DNA from: Hirsutella rhossiliensis
Taxonomy: Eukaryota > Ascomycota > Sordariomycetes > Hypocreales > Ophiocordycipitaceae
Direction: 5' to 3'
Assembly (NCBI RefSeq): GCF_020360975.1
Contig: NW_025408682.1
Coordinates: 1,098,501 to 1,162,500, forward strand
DNA length: 64,000 nucleotides
Every line of letters starts with the position of its first letter. Position 1 is the first letter of the stretch. This document shows positions 53,205 to 64,000 of the stretch, one piece after another. Below the pieces are notes generated by a model that saw nothing but the letters and a program-made list of their open reading frames with translations, made no database searches and was not told the origin of the DNA. Both the position numbers and the translations under genes were made by a program.

Positions 53205-53729
53205 CTAGGCGCTGACTTGAGACATGTTGGGCCTCGAGGAGCGCACGGAGCCGGTGAGGCCGCCGCCGCGGGAGTCCTTGAAGGTGAAGAAGAGGCCGGC
53301 GGCGAGGGAGATGAAGAGAAACCACATGAAGACAGTGCTGGCCTGGATCTCGCGGCAGCGCTTTTCGTCGTCGGCGGAGCCAAAGGCGATCCAGCTCGAG
53401 GCAAAGTGCCTGGCGCCAATGTTTGCGCAGTTGACGGCGCGCAGCTTGGCGGAGAGGACAATGGCGTCGATAAGGGTGAAGAGGACGGCGAAGGCGTCGA
53501 GGGGCAGCATGACGATGGGGCTGCCGAGAGCGGAGACGAAGGAGGCGGCGATGGCGTAGATGCAGACGATCCACGAGACAACGGCGACGAACATTGTGAA
53601 ATTTACGGCGGCCATGGCGGAGCCGGCGGCGTCGATGTTTGAGGCGATGACGTTGCCGATGAGGGCGGTGATGAGCAGGGTCCAGAGGAGGGCGGTGGCC
53701 CGGATGATGAGGTTGATCATGTTGGGCAT
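53205..53729 (-). CDS. NCE102: MARVEL-domain eisosome protein Nce102
   Basis: A 174-residue single-exon protein with four membrane segments: ALLWTLLITALIGNVI, FTMFVAVVSWIVCIYAIAASF, LPLDAFAVLFTLIDAIVL and TVFMWFLFISLAAGLFF. Conserved MARVEL/Nce102 marks are RHFASSWIAFGSADDEKRCR and the end (SRPNMSQVSA). Nce102 sits in plasma-membrane eisosome domains and responds to sphingolipid level. The Cys in CANIG and KRCRE could pair or be acylated. No intron is needed. The purine-rich repeat at 54040-54150 lies in its upstream region. Confidence 0.88.
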   Translation of the reverse strand: MPNMINLIIRATALLWTLLITALIGNVIASNIDAAGSAMAAVNFTMFVAVVSWIVCIYAIAASFVSALGSPIVMLPLDAFAVLFTLIDAIVLSAKLRAVNCANIGARHFASSWIAFGSADDEKRCREIQASTVFMWFLFISLAAGLFFTFKDSRGGGLTGSVRSSRPNMSQVSA

Positions 53730-56700
53730 GGCGAGGGCGTGGTGTTGCGCCAGGGAGAGGGCTTAATTGCGATTGCCAATGCGATTGCAAGTCGCGTGAC
53801 GCTGGAGTCGGTGTCGCCGAAAGCGCAGTCGGCCGATGTGGTTTGGGGTGATGCTGGCCTCTTGTTCTGTGATGTACTACTGTATGTGTTGTTGTTGATT
53901 TTGGCGCTGCGTTGCGCGGCAGCGATACCCTGTGGTGGGATGGATGGATGGCGGCGGTGCGACGCAGTCGAAACAGAAGCTGCTGCTCGGGTGACGAGTC
54001 TCCTTCTTTGTGCAAGGCGCGCGCGCAGAATGATTGAAGAGCAGAAGAATGATGGTGAAGCTGGTGGTAATGGAGGAGGAAGAGGAGAAGAAGGAAGAGG
54101 AGAAGAAGGAAGAGGAGAAGAAGGAAGAGGGGGAGGAGGAGGAGGAGCACAGGAAGGACAAGAATGAGAGACGACGGCGCGTGTTAGTGGTCGGCAACGA
54201 GTATTTTAACGGAAGGGTCGATGATGCTGCTGAGCGCCGGAGCGATCGGCAACGCTGGAGCTACCGTGCTTTTTAGCTGCTACTGGTTCTCAAATACTAC
54301 TAACTTATCCACTGTACTGTAGCTTGTATAGGCGGCCTGCTATGACCTCACAGCAGCCCGTCAAAGCCCAGTCTCGAGGTCGTTACATCTCCTTTTCTTC
54401 TTTGCGCACAAGATATGCACGTCTTTCCCAAGCGATATCCTCCAGTCGCTGCTACCGCCGCACCTTGCCGGCGTCGGGTTTCAATAGTCGCTGTTTCGCC
54501 TGCCGCCCAGGCCGGCGCCTAATAGCTGCCTTGCATCATTGCTTCGTGCACCGTCATCTCTGCAAGAACACGCCCTGTCCAGTCCATTGCTGCGACGCAT
54601 ACGGCGTTCAAACACGCTCCAGCTGCGGCGAAACGCCCGCGAGCGACCCAATCGTCAACGGTCGGACGTGAACCACCCAAGTCCCGGGGCTTTCCATTCC
54701 TCCGGCGCAGTGTGCACGAGACGGTGGTATGGGCACATGCTCGTGCGCACACAAAGCACACGGCGTGGGAGGGATGGCGTCACTGGGGGCTGCGGCCGTA
54801 CAGAGAGGGACGACGAATGGGTGTGGTGGGTGCCCGGCACCTCCGGAACCGCCCGGTTGGCCTCGTCGTCATCACCATCATCGGCGTTGGTGCGAGGCCC
54901 ACGCATGCGCCACAGGGAGCTTGTAAGCGAGGGAAAAAGGGAAGTGCTTGCCATGTTGCTGCTGCATGGGCATGGGCGAGCCAACCAGCCCACGCCGACT
55001 TGGCCGACGCCGAACTTGTTGGTGGCCATGCCGGCGCGCGCTTGTTGGGTCTTGTGTGCATTTCTTACTTTTAATTCTCTATTCTCCGTGGCTTTGGCAT
55101 GGAATGGAGAATACAAGCGCCCTTCATGTGCCGCCCGCAACCATGGTCGAAAGAAGAGCTGGTTCCTGTGAGATATCCGGAGCAGGCGCACGTCGCCGGC
55201 CCGTCCATGCCGATGGACCCACCAAACCCTCCGTCCCCGCGCCCGGTTCGAACTGCTTCTCGGCCGGATCAGCGCCCACCATAGACGGCCTCCGGGCCGC
55301 TCCCCCACGCCGCTCTGCCTCCCCGTACCGCCCACTATGACGACAAGGCTCTCATGAACACCCACACTTGGCCTGGAGTCATGAGTTCCCAACGGATACC
55401 GCCAGCCGGGAACCCGGCCGTTTCAGCCCTGGCGAAAATATACTTTTCTCGCATCCTTCCCTTTACCACTTTGCGCGCCGGGGACCTGTACCTGCCAGTC
55501 TGTACGGCCGGCGAGTGGGAGCAACAGACTTTGTCATTCAAGTTCGCAAGCCTCGCACCATTTTCGGCAGTTGGCCATCCCCCATTCCTGCGGTGAAGCT
55601 TAACCCTCTGTCACGCGCGGCCGCTCTCATACGCACCGTCTCTCCCACTTCCCGTTTTACTGCTTCCCCTTCTCCGTGTGTCTGTCGCTTGATCGGGCAA
55701 TTTGTCGGCGGCCACGGCGTCCCACAGACACAGACATTGCCAAAAGTTATCGTGAACCGGCTGGGCCAACCGGCATCATTCTACTGTGGTGCAGTGCCTG
55801 CTTCAACCTTACCACAGGCTCACTCCCCGTGTTGTTTCAGCAGCGGCAGGGAGTGTAGGCCGTGCCTATCCGACCAAACTCTCTCGCAAGCACCTGTAAA
55901 CTACCACCATGGCTCTTCCGCCGTGTGCTCAGCTCACATGCTCTTGTCTGGTCGGGTCAGCGCGGCTAATGCAGGCCCTCGTTCGTCCAGCACGTGGGCG
56001 GCTCCCTCTGTCTCTCCCAGATCTGGGGAATCCCGGGAACACGTATGGAGGGCCAGCTCTAAAAAATTTGGGTCATCTCGTCATCCTTTCCCTCTTCCCC
56101 TTTTCATCGTCTTGGCGTCTTTAGTCTCTCCCAGCTGACTCGTGCTCGGTGCTGCGAGTTTTGCAGTCCGGAATCCGATGTAAGAAGCGAGGCAGATTTC
56201 GCCATCTCCTTGGCTGGAAACGCCGGCGCCAGCTGTTGACGCGAATGCCGCCGGACTTTTACGCCGTTTGTAATCCTCCATGTCTCACGGTGAAGCGGAC
56301 GAGGCTAGGGGAGGAGATCGGGCGGGAGAGCGAGAATCCAGTCATCCTCCACTATGGTAAGGACCAGCGATTTTGGACTGGTTGGAGCCTCCCGCAAAGC
56401 CTTCCCGAAAATGGTGATACCAGCACTCCGTCGCCAGGCTCGACTCAAACCTTGAACGCATCGAGATTCGGCCATGGCGCCCAGAGCAGCCTGTCGCATA
56501 AACTCTTCAAACTCTGATTCCCAAGACAGCTCGACTGGGTTCCCTAGTGCCTCGCTGCCGCTCACAATACCATGGATCATCCTGTCCTCGTCGGGCTCGA
56601 TCGCCTCACGCCCCCTCCCTCAGAGCCCTGTTCATATTCTTGTTTTTGGATAGGTCTGCCCCCCTTCCTCCCTTATAGGCGGAACCTTCCCGCGATGATG

Positions 56701-58003
56701 TCCTCTTCCAAACAAGGGCTATCCCGACCCTCCGGCTTCGCACCCTGCGCTAACTCGTTTCTCTCTCCCTCTTGCCACCCCCACATAACCTTATTCTTCA
56801 ATGGAAAGGGGGTGTGGGAGGCGGCTATCTATCTTGTTCCGTCGCAACACTTTCTAGAAGGCTGCCTTGTTCGCTTCCCCGTGGCCGCTTGTACGAAAGA
56901 AGCAATGACAAGCACGTCCACGTTGATCAATGCCGTGTCGCGTACGAAGTATCCGTGTGGGCGTACACGTACGAAACGGGCAGACTGCGAGACGCATGAA
57001 CTGGAGACACGCAGCCGAGCCTGGGCTTCTTACAAGGACTACTTATCACGGCACTTGTTTCCGAGCTGAAAAGCGCAACCAGAAGGCGCAGCCAAACTCA
57101 AACAGGCAGCGTTCTAACCACCGTAAGGGCGTGGATCCGAAGCTCTGGATCAGGGGGCCGGCCTCGTGGCCCCTTCTGCCGACGATGGCCTGGCTTACAA
57201 ACCATAAAAGCATCCTTGGCATTTCCCTTTCGAGACAAGCGAGGAATAACAAAACACACGAGACCCAACATCACACCACATTGATCCAGCATGAAAAGTA
57301 AAACCCGATATTGAAAAAGACAGGCAAAGTTTAAAAAGTCTCTCCCAGGGACTGCACCCAGGACGTCCATGGCCCCATGGCCCCTGCAGCAAAACAGTCC
57401 GGGGAGCTCCCTGTCCGTGCCGGGCCCGCGACTGCTCTGTGCCGTTAACGACACTATTGTCCCTACACGAACACAGCGCGGCAGGGGCGCATAGACACAA
57501 CCGGAGAGTTCGAGCCAATGAGTTGTTATGTTGTTATCGTCGTGAGCTATGCAGCTAGGTTGTCGCAAAACGAGATAGGCTCGTATTGCACGCCGTCCTG
57601 AACTCCGTTCAAGTCCGAACCTCCCCGACTCACCTCCTCGTCGACGGGGCCACCCGGCGCCATCCCCGGTCCGTTACTTACCGACCGAACAATACCTCGA
57701 TGCATTAAACACTACCCCACAAAACCCCTTCACCATCGTTGATACCCTGTTTCATGACTTCGAGGTCTGGTATGACTTGCGTGTCCTCGATAATCTGACT
57801 CATCACCTGATGCGCTGCTTCGTCGGGATCGTTACTTTATCTTCTGATTCTGCGGCTATTTCTGTCTTGTCACCGGGATCGTCGTCTGAATCGTCGTATG
57901 CTCGTCGCCTGGCTTGTCCCCTGGAGGTTTTCCTTCGGGCTGTATCTTTGGCTTCATCCTCTTCCACGTAGGCTCGGCCTTTGACTTTGAACCACTCCAT
58001 CCT
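53730..58003. other. 4.3-kb region without a supportable gene
   Basis: The region lies upstream of NCE102 and downstream of the PNGase A-like gene. It contains a GGAAGAGGAGAAGAA purine repeat at ~54050-54150. The largest open frames (54655-55392 minus, 55368-56138 plus) have no recognisable domain, lack fungal codon bias and overlap other frames. Segments at 55600-56600 are C/T-rich. An unannotated non-coding RNA or intron-rich gene cannot be excluded. Confidence 0.55.
54050..54150. repeat. Purine (GAAGAGGAGAA) microsatellite
   Basis: Four or more copies of a GAAGAAGGAAGAGGAGAA-like unit on the plus strand. Confidence 0.85.
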
Positions 58004-60229
58004 CTAGTTTTTCCTCTCGGGCTTCTGCATGGGCGACTCATCCTCTGGTTCATCGTCGAACATCGGCTTGGGCTTCTTCTTCTTGGGCTTCTTCCAGTTC
58101 CCTGAAGACTTGACCTCTTTGATCGGGGGCCATGCAGGGGCCGGTTCGAGGCCGAAGTGCTTTGCCGAGAAGCTGGCCGATCCGCCCCGGAGCCCATCGG
58201 CCATGACGGGCGCGTACTGGTCGCTGTAGTCCTCGACGACGAAGCGCGAGCTGCCGCTGCCACGTTCGGGCAGGTCCACGTCGGGCTTGTAGACGAATTG
58301 TTTGTCCTGCACGACCGTCTCGTTGACAACGCTCACGTTGTGCTTGTACAGCACCGGGTTCCCGTGGAACTCAAGCCCCTCGCCATCTGTGAAGCCACGG
58401 CCGCCCAAGGCGTACTCCTGGTCCAGGTTGGCGAAGCCGCCGCTGCTATCGCCGTCGTTGCGCTGGTAGTAAAAGGCCCGGCCGTGGCGCGTCGTCAGCA
58501 GCTCGACCCCACGCTTCTGTTCGTGCATCTTGTACATGAAGGGCTCAAGCCCAGTGGGGAAGGCCGACTCGCCGAGGATTGTGTGCGCCACCCCCTGGGT
58601 GAGGTTCGCGTCGAGCGTCATGCTATATGGGCCGCTGCGGGGCCTTCTGGTCAGATAGGACGTCAACACCGGGTAACGGTAGTTGCGCTGGTAGAGAGGG
58701 ATGCGATCGACGTCGGTGCTGTCTGTACCGCCGTACGAGGCATTGATCCTCTGGTAGTCGCCGCCACCGCCGACGTAGCCTGCGTTGTCCATGAAGAAGA
58801 GCTGGCGCCATTCGGACAAGACCCTGACGTTGTCGATGCGAACGTTTCCCCTGGCGTAGAAGCTGCGGTTGGCGGACTGGCGGTATCTGATGCGCTTGTC
58901 GGGCTCGGTGCTGAGATAGAGATTGTATGAGGGCGTCGAGACATTGACGCGAGGCAGCTCGCCGCCCGACACGGAGCCGGGTCTGCTGAGCCAGACAAAG
59001 ACCTTGGCGGAGAGGACCCAGTTCGAGGGCGCACGGGTGTTGTGCTCGGCGACAACCTCGAGGCTGATGTTGTGAGGCTTGCCGTCGCAGATGAGGCCCA
59101 GCCAGGGGGTGATATCGACTTCATGCTCGCCAAGGTCGAAGGCTTGGAGGCCGACGAGCGGGCGGTGCAGGGGCGGCGCAATGCCGCCGGTGAAGATGAC
59201 GGGGAAAGGCCAGGTTAGGCCGACCAGCTTGTCGTCGATGCGGACGCGGACTTCGCGGAAGCTGCCAAGGCCCGGAAGGCTGACGTCTGCCAAGTCGTCG
59301 GCGACCTGCTGGGGCACGTTGGACCACCAAAACTCCTCGGCGGCCTGGCCGGTGGCGGCGACGGACAAGACGGCGCGGCGGATGTTGCGCGGCATCTCGA
59401 CCTGGTCCTCGGCCCGTTCTTCCGGGTAGACCCAGGCGCTGCCGAGATCATGCTGGCTCTTGCGAGCCGAGACGGGGATGACGCGGTCGGCGGGGGGGCC
59501 GCCGGGCCCGGGGAGGTCGATCTCGTTGAAGAAGGTGGCGGTGATGGTGACGTTGTAGGAGCCCGTGTAGCGCTCGTTGACGAGGTTGCCGAGGTCGAAG
59601 ATGATGCTCTGAGGCTCCTTCCACAGCGAGACGTAGGCGGTCATGTCCTTGATATGGGTCCAGACGATGCCCGGGTGCTGCTTCGGCTCGGCCGTCGAGG
59701 TGCGCCAGACCTCGACGTCGCCAGCCCATAGGGTGGCCAGGCGGTCATATTGCCGGCCCTCGGAGACGACGGTCAAGTTGAAGATGACTCGGCCAAACTT
59801 GCAGTCCGGGGGTGTGTATGTTCCTGTCGAGGCCGGCCCACGTCAGATTTTCTCTGTTCCACCGCGGACTTTGATCCAGGACGAGTCCATGATGATGGCT
59901 CGACTTATACGCATTGCGAGTCATGAGAGGCAGCGCTCACCGACATAGGGTTTGCCGTAGCTGTTGGCAAAGACGTGCTCGACGAGGCGCACCAGACAAG
60001 AGCGGTATTGCTTGGGCGGGCGGCCCACCGTCTGGTCGCCAACGAGGAGACCGTCGGGTCCCAGGACCGGGCTCGTCACCTGGAAACACCGGAGCGGCTC
60101 GGCGCCGGAGCCCGCCGCGCGCAGCTCCAGTGGAGCCTGGACGCTCCGCACCAGCTCCCGCATCCTGGCCGGGCCCGACATGGCCGCCGTGGCCAGCGGG
60201 AAGGCGAGCCACCACCACAGGCGCGTCAT
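58004..60229 (-). CDS. Secreted PNGase A-like peptide:N-glycanase
   Basis: Two exons (60229-59941 and 59823-58004) encode about 702 residues. The protein belongs to the peptide-N4-(N-acetyl-beta-glucosaminyl)asparagine amidase A family, which in plants cleaves N-glycans from glycopeptides. The start MTRLWWWLAFPLATAAMSG is a signal peptide. Family segments follow: ELRAAGSGAEPLRCFQVTSP, then across the 117-nt intron GTYTPPDCKFGRVIFNLTVV, then ATLWAGDVEVWRTSTAEP, WTHIKDMTAYVSLW, VIPVSARKSQHDLG, EFWWSNVPQQV, REVRVRIDDKLVG, VIFTGGIAPPL and DITPWLGLICDGKPHNI. Several N-x-S/T sites (NLTVV, NASYG, NVSVV) fit the secretory route. The C-terminus is Lys/Pro/Glu-rich. One in-frame codon beyond the TAG an ATG opens a further 66-codon frame. 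It is 2.1 kb from its right neighbour. Confidence 0.85.
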
Positions 60230-62336
60230 TGCTGGGTCCCGACGTCGTTGGGGGCGCGGAAATGAAGGTTGTTCCACTAGGAAGAGGTTGGGGAGGAGGC
60301 TGTCTCGAAGAGGGGAGCGTGGTCCGTCTGCCTCGAGAGCCCAAGGCTCAACTTTCGCGTATCTGGGACTGTGGGGGAGAGGGGAGGGGAGGACCAGGGT
60401 TTTAAAAGAAGCAAAGACGGTGCACGACGGCGGTGGAAGAGACACAAGGGAGGACTCTTGACGCCGGCTGGGAATATGCCAGCACGCGACGCAGGCGGGA
60501 TATGTGGCGCCACGCGTGAGTTTGCTTGCCCAAAAGCCACAAATGAAGGGGTAATTAATTGCAGAAACACTTTTTTCCCGGCTCGCGATGAGTCGGTTGC
60601 TCCTCGGAGCTTGTCATGGCCGCTCGACGCTTCCTTGGCCTGGACCAGAAGGATGCATAAAGAAGCGTAGGCCGATGCATGACGGACCTCCTGCACTGTC
60701 GATGCGACGACGGGAGGGATGCAAACCGCAAATGGGTAGCGCATTCGATGGTGGCCGGGCCGGTCCGGTCCAAGCCGCCACTTTACTGTATACACATGGA
60801 GCAGAGAGCATGGGAATGGGGACGAGGCCTGACCGGCGCAATCCAAAGGTTCCAAAGAGGGAGCATTTTGCTTATCGCTCAGACATGGTCATGTTGCAGT
60901 GCAGAGGTGGATGTGATGGACTGGTGGGCATAGATGGATACCTTGATTGACTGTACAGACAGAATACGAACGAGCCGTCACGAACAAGGAGCATGGAGGA
61001 TAGAGGGAGCGGATAAAATAGCCATCGTTGGATTGTGGCGACGGAGAATATAGTTTGAGGCATATTGATACACGTGTACAGGACCATGAGCAAGACAGAG
61101 AATGCAATAAATGATAAATGCTTTTTAAAAGAAGAAGAAGAAGAAAATATAAAAAAAGGAGACGAGGAGAAGAGGAGAAGAGGAGAAGAGGAGAAAAGGA
61201 GAACCCCAAAAACACCCTGGCATGCGTCGTCATGAAAATCCGACCGTCCGATGCTCATTTCTCATCATCGTTCGTGTTCCAGGCTTGGATTAATGCGATT
61301 TGATTAAAGGATAGAGTATGAGGCGAATGGACCAGACGCTGACCCATGAACCCGGGCTCAGGCCCTCGAGGGGTGGTGGGAGTCCCACGCGTCGACGAGG
61401 TTGTTGGCCAAGCGATGGTGACGCTCCATCTGTTGGCGATTTGGTGGCCGGACAGGTGGCCGGACAGGCGGCCGAAGCCCCTGTGGCCCCCCTGTAAGCC
61501 CCTGTAGCGCCCCCTGTAGCGCCCCCTCCACTCCACCGTGCGAGTGTGGTGGGCGGGACGCCATGCGCCAGCCTCCCAAACGCCGACGACGCGAGCCCCC
61601 ACTTAGACGAGCTCCGCCATGGTGATGGGAAAGGAGAGGAGAATTTTTCCCTTCTTTTTCACGCCCTTTCCTGTTGGCATCCTCGAGGTGGCTCGGGTGA
61701 GTGAGCAATGCGTGTCGTGTCGTTGGTCCGGCTTGTTGAGGCCGGTCATGGGCTCCTCGAGCGGCGCCCCTATGCAGGCATCCATGCCATGCATGCCATG
61801 CACGGCGCTGCTGCTGCACCCGTGTCAACAGCCGAGCGCTGCGAGATTTCTCTCGAGCCATCGGATGGGGCGCCCCGGTCGAGGTGATGCCAAACCAGCG
61901 ACGAGAAAACGTTGCTGCTGCCGCCGCATCCACAACGGACATGTCCGGCAAACTCTCTCTCTCTTCCGCTCCAGGCATGAAACCAAGGAACCTGGCCAAA
62001 TGTCGTGGCGCAGTGTGCAGACGAGGAACCCGTCAGTTCTTGGCATGGAACGTGGCAGTCGTTGCTGGCCCGCCGTGGACACAGGATGCTTGCTCCGCCT
62101 CGGCCGGGGTCATCCCTGTCTTTGCTGTCCGTCGTGTTTCTCCGAAGGAGTGTGTGTAGTTGGGTTGGTTCCCCAGATGCGCACATGTCCTCCGGGTGTG
62201 AGGCGTGCGCATCTTCGACTTCCGTGTTTCGTGTATATGCGAGTCTGAGATGTTGAGAGGCGACCGTGTGCCGCTCCAACCCGTCTCCTCGTCGGCCCGA
62301 TATGTCCTCGAGTCCCCGCCGTCGACGACGGGAGCA
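60230..62336. other. 2.1-kb spacer with purine repeat
   Basis: Promoter side of the PNGase A-like gene and the 3' side of the small gene at 62337. The segment 61123-61202 is an AAGAAG/GGAGAAGA purine repeat. Several open frames overlap antisense to each other; none has support. Confidence 0.5.
61123..61202. repeat. Purine microsatellite (GAAGAAGAA / GGAGAAGA)
   Basis: AAGAAGAAGAAGAAG followed by at least three GGAGAAGA units. Confidence 0.8.
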
Positions 62337-62666
62337 TTACGCATGAGCGTTGTCCCAGTATCGCTTCCGCGCGGCAACGGCCACCATGTCTCCCGTGAAC
62401 CGGTGCTGGAAGAAGTTGAAGACGGCAAACTCATCCCTCGTCATGACGTACGACTCGGGCTGGGCCTGGACCTTGCCCCACGCGTGGGCGAGCGCACGCT
62501 CGAGGATCTTGCTGACCGTCGGGTCCGAGGCGCCGTCGGGGCCCTCCCGTGCAATCTCGAGAGCCTGCGCCACTGCCGCATCCTGGGGGCTCTTGGACGG
62601 CGGCGGACTCGAGCTGCCCAGCACGGGGCGGCTGAGGACGGGAGAGACGGACACCCGGTGAGGCAT
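62337..62666 (-). CDS. Small conserved-looking fungal protein, function unknown
   Basis: A 109-residue protein from the ATG at 62664-62666 (MPHRVSVSPVLSR). The N-terminal third is Ser/Pro-rich (SSSPPPSKSP). From ~residue 28 it becomes a regular helical, strongly codon-biased domain: AVAQALEIAREGPDG, DPTVSKILERALAHAWGKVQ, SYVMTRDEFAVFNFFQHRF and AVAARKRYWDN. The frame extends upstream to 62786 with His- and Pro-rich low complexity, so the nearer ATG is preferred. No catalytic motif, signal or membrane segment is seen. I believe similar small proteins occur in other sordariomycetes but cannot name the family. Confidence 0.6.
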   Translation of the reverse strand: MPHRVSVSPVLSRPVLGSSSPPPSKSPQDAAVAQALEIAREGPDGASDPTVSKILERALAHAWGKVQAQPESYVMTRDEFAVFNFFQHRFTGDMVAVAARKRYWDNAHA

Positions 62667-64000
62667 CGTGTGCGTGGGTGTGTTACTGTGGATGAAAGGG
62701 GAAGCAGCAGAGAAGGGGGACGGTATGGCCTGGCGGCGGTGGTGGTGGTGGTGGTGCTGGATCTCCTGAGGGTGAATAGACAACATGCTCGGAGGAGAGG
62801 CGGCGAGACGCTGGGTGTATATATGTGTTCTAGATGTCCAGGGCAGACGACGGCCCTTGTGGGACGGACGGATAACCGGTGTGTCGGGGAGGGGAGGTTG
62901 GCCGGGGGGGGTGGGTGGGACGGGGGTTAGTTTGGGAATAGTACAAAGCGTTCTCTCCGTTACAATGCAAGGTGATGTCGTCTGTCTATGTGTAAATGTG
63001 TGTATGGACAGACAGATGGACCAAGGAGGGGGGTGGTTGATGGGATGTCCCCGGGCGTGGGCAAGGGGGGCGGATAGCGGCGGGTGACAATGCAGGAGAC
63101 TTTTGACGTAGCAACGCAGAATGTACTCCGTAGGGAGGGTCAGTTGCAGATCAACGTCTCTGACAAGCCGTCTCGCTTTTTCTTCTTCCTGCCTTGATCG
63201 ACTTTGCAGGGCAGCCTTGACCGTTTGGCCGGACGGATGGGTTGGACCAGAGCGCGGGCCGGCGGGAGTGTGTACCGTCGTGAGACCGACCGGGGGGTGC
63301 AGCAGAGGAGGGTCGCAGTGGGGAGACGTGGGAGATATGCAGCGCGACTGGTCGACAAGAGGCGAACTGTGGCCGTCGAGGAAGAAGCGGTATGAAAGCT
63401 GAGCTGCAAGGCGTGAGACGGCGTCTGTACGCTATGGGTGTTTTGTGCGAGCGCGCGGGTGGTGTGAGTGCGTGTATGAAGAAGCGACCAGTAAGATATA
63501 GATGTAGATATGTTTCGTGACACCCTATGTACGTCGTTCAAGAGGCCGCGTCGTGGACAAGACGCCAGGCTGGCTGGACAAGGGGGTGTGCAGCTTTGAC
63601 CGACGCGGGATATGTATGTAAGTACGGCAGGATGTATGAATGCACGAATAAGTATGGATGCTCTCTGTACGAATGATACACAGGCGACAAGCGTAGTGTG
63701 AGAGGGATTCAGGCGGCGAGGGTCGGATATCGATGATGGAGATGGGGGAACAGGAGCGCAAAGGGATGCGAGCACTCTACATTTATAAAATTACATCGCA
63801 TCATGACACAAGCGCGCCGCAGCCGACCAAGTCTATTGTCCAAGGGCGGCAAGTCCAAGAAGCCTCGGCGATCCTCTGACAGAGTTCGAGCAGCAATGAT
63901 TAGGCGAGGGAGAAGAAGGGGGGGGGGTGGCTCACGCATACTTCGTCAGTCGCATCCGCACTGCGCTCACGCCTCTCCCTCTCTCCACCTTTCTCAAGAT
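62667..64000. other. Right-edge region, no supportable gene
   Basis: Includes a (GGT) run at ~62735-62757 and oligo-G tracts. At the far edge the minus strand reads MRLTKYA followed by GTGAGC (63935-63959), which could be an exon end of a gene lying mostly outside; this cannot be tested here. Confidence 0.4.

Noticed and set aside
53128..54150. 340-codon minus-strand Leu/His/Arg-rich frame
   Set aside because: It is the alternate frame of the NCE102 gene and its purine-repeat upstream region.
55368..56138. 256-codon plus-strand frame in the 4.3-kb gap
   Set aside because: No recognisable domain, no clear start context and interrupted in the other two frames by random stops; kept only as part of the unexplained gap.
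63800..64000. Possible gene at the right edge (plus MTQARRSR or minus MRLTKYA with a GT site)
   Set aside because: Both readings run into the window end and neither can be tied to a family or confirmed by a second exon.

Overview
The window is nuclear DNA of a filamentous ascomycete (Pezizomycotina), probably a sordariomycete and perhaps Hypocreales. The signs are introns of 52-120 nt with CTAAC/CTGAC-like branch points, GC-rich third codon positions in the core genes, fungus-only families (Ahc1, Mim2, Nce102, PDDEXK_12-like), and the fungal transposon classes present (Crypton, Fot1/Pogo, MULE, Ty1/copia). The order assignment is inference from general resemblance; no search was run. I resolved 26 introns by hand, all with reading frames that join, and five of them start with GC instead of GT.

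Layout. 1-1329: partial CSC1/OSCA-type channel. 1330-8201: gene-poor stretch with a Ty1/copia fragment and a frameshifted WSC-like secreted protein. 8202-17687: AHC1, a GPI-anchored Ser-rich protein, AIP1, ALG13 and mitoribosomal mS35/RSM24. 18305-26768: accessory island with two divergent PD-(D/E)XK nuclease-like genes (one fused to a C-terminal protein kinase), a MITE between them, a shard of the nuclease core, and a decayed Crypton. 27601-31691: class 3 aldehyde dehydrogenase, RRP4 and a DMO2-like protein. 31778-37113: a MULE with 71-bp inverted repeats and a 9-bp target duplication, whose right inverted repeat is split by a Fot1/Pogo element. 37265-53729: APM3, MCT1, a TRAPPC2L/TCA17-like gene, AFG1, NUP133, eIF2-beta, MIM2 and NCE102. 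53730-58003: 4.3 kb without a supportable gene. 58004-62666: PNGase A-like amidase and a small conserved-looking protein. No supportable gene from 62667 to the right edge.

The core genes are unrelated housekeeping functions (actin turnover, N-glycan assembly and removal, mitochondrial translation, protein import and lipoate/fatty acid supply, RNA decay, AP-3 and TRAPP traffic, nuclear pore, translation initiation, eisosome). They share divergent or convergent spacers but no evident pathway. The most unusual content is the nuclease/nuclease-kinase pair with its MITE and Crypton, and the nested MULE/Fot1 insertion that has pushed a former ~230-bp divergent promoter more than 5 kb apart.
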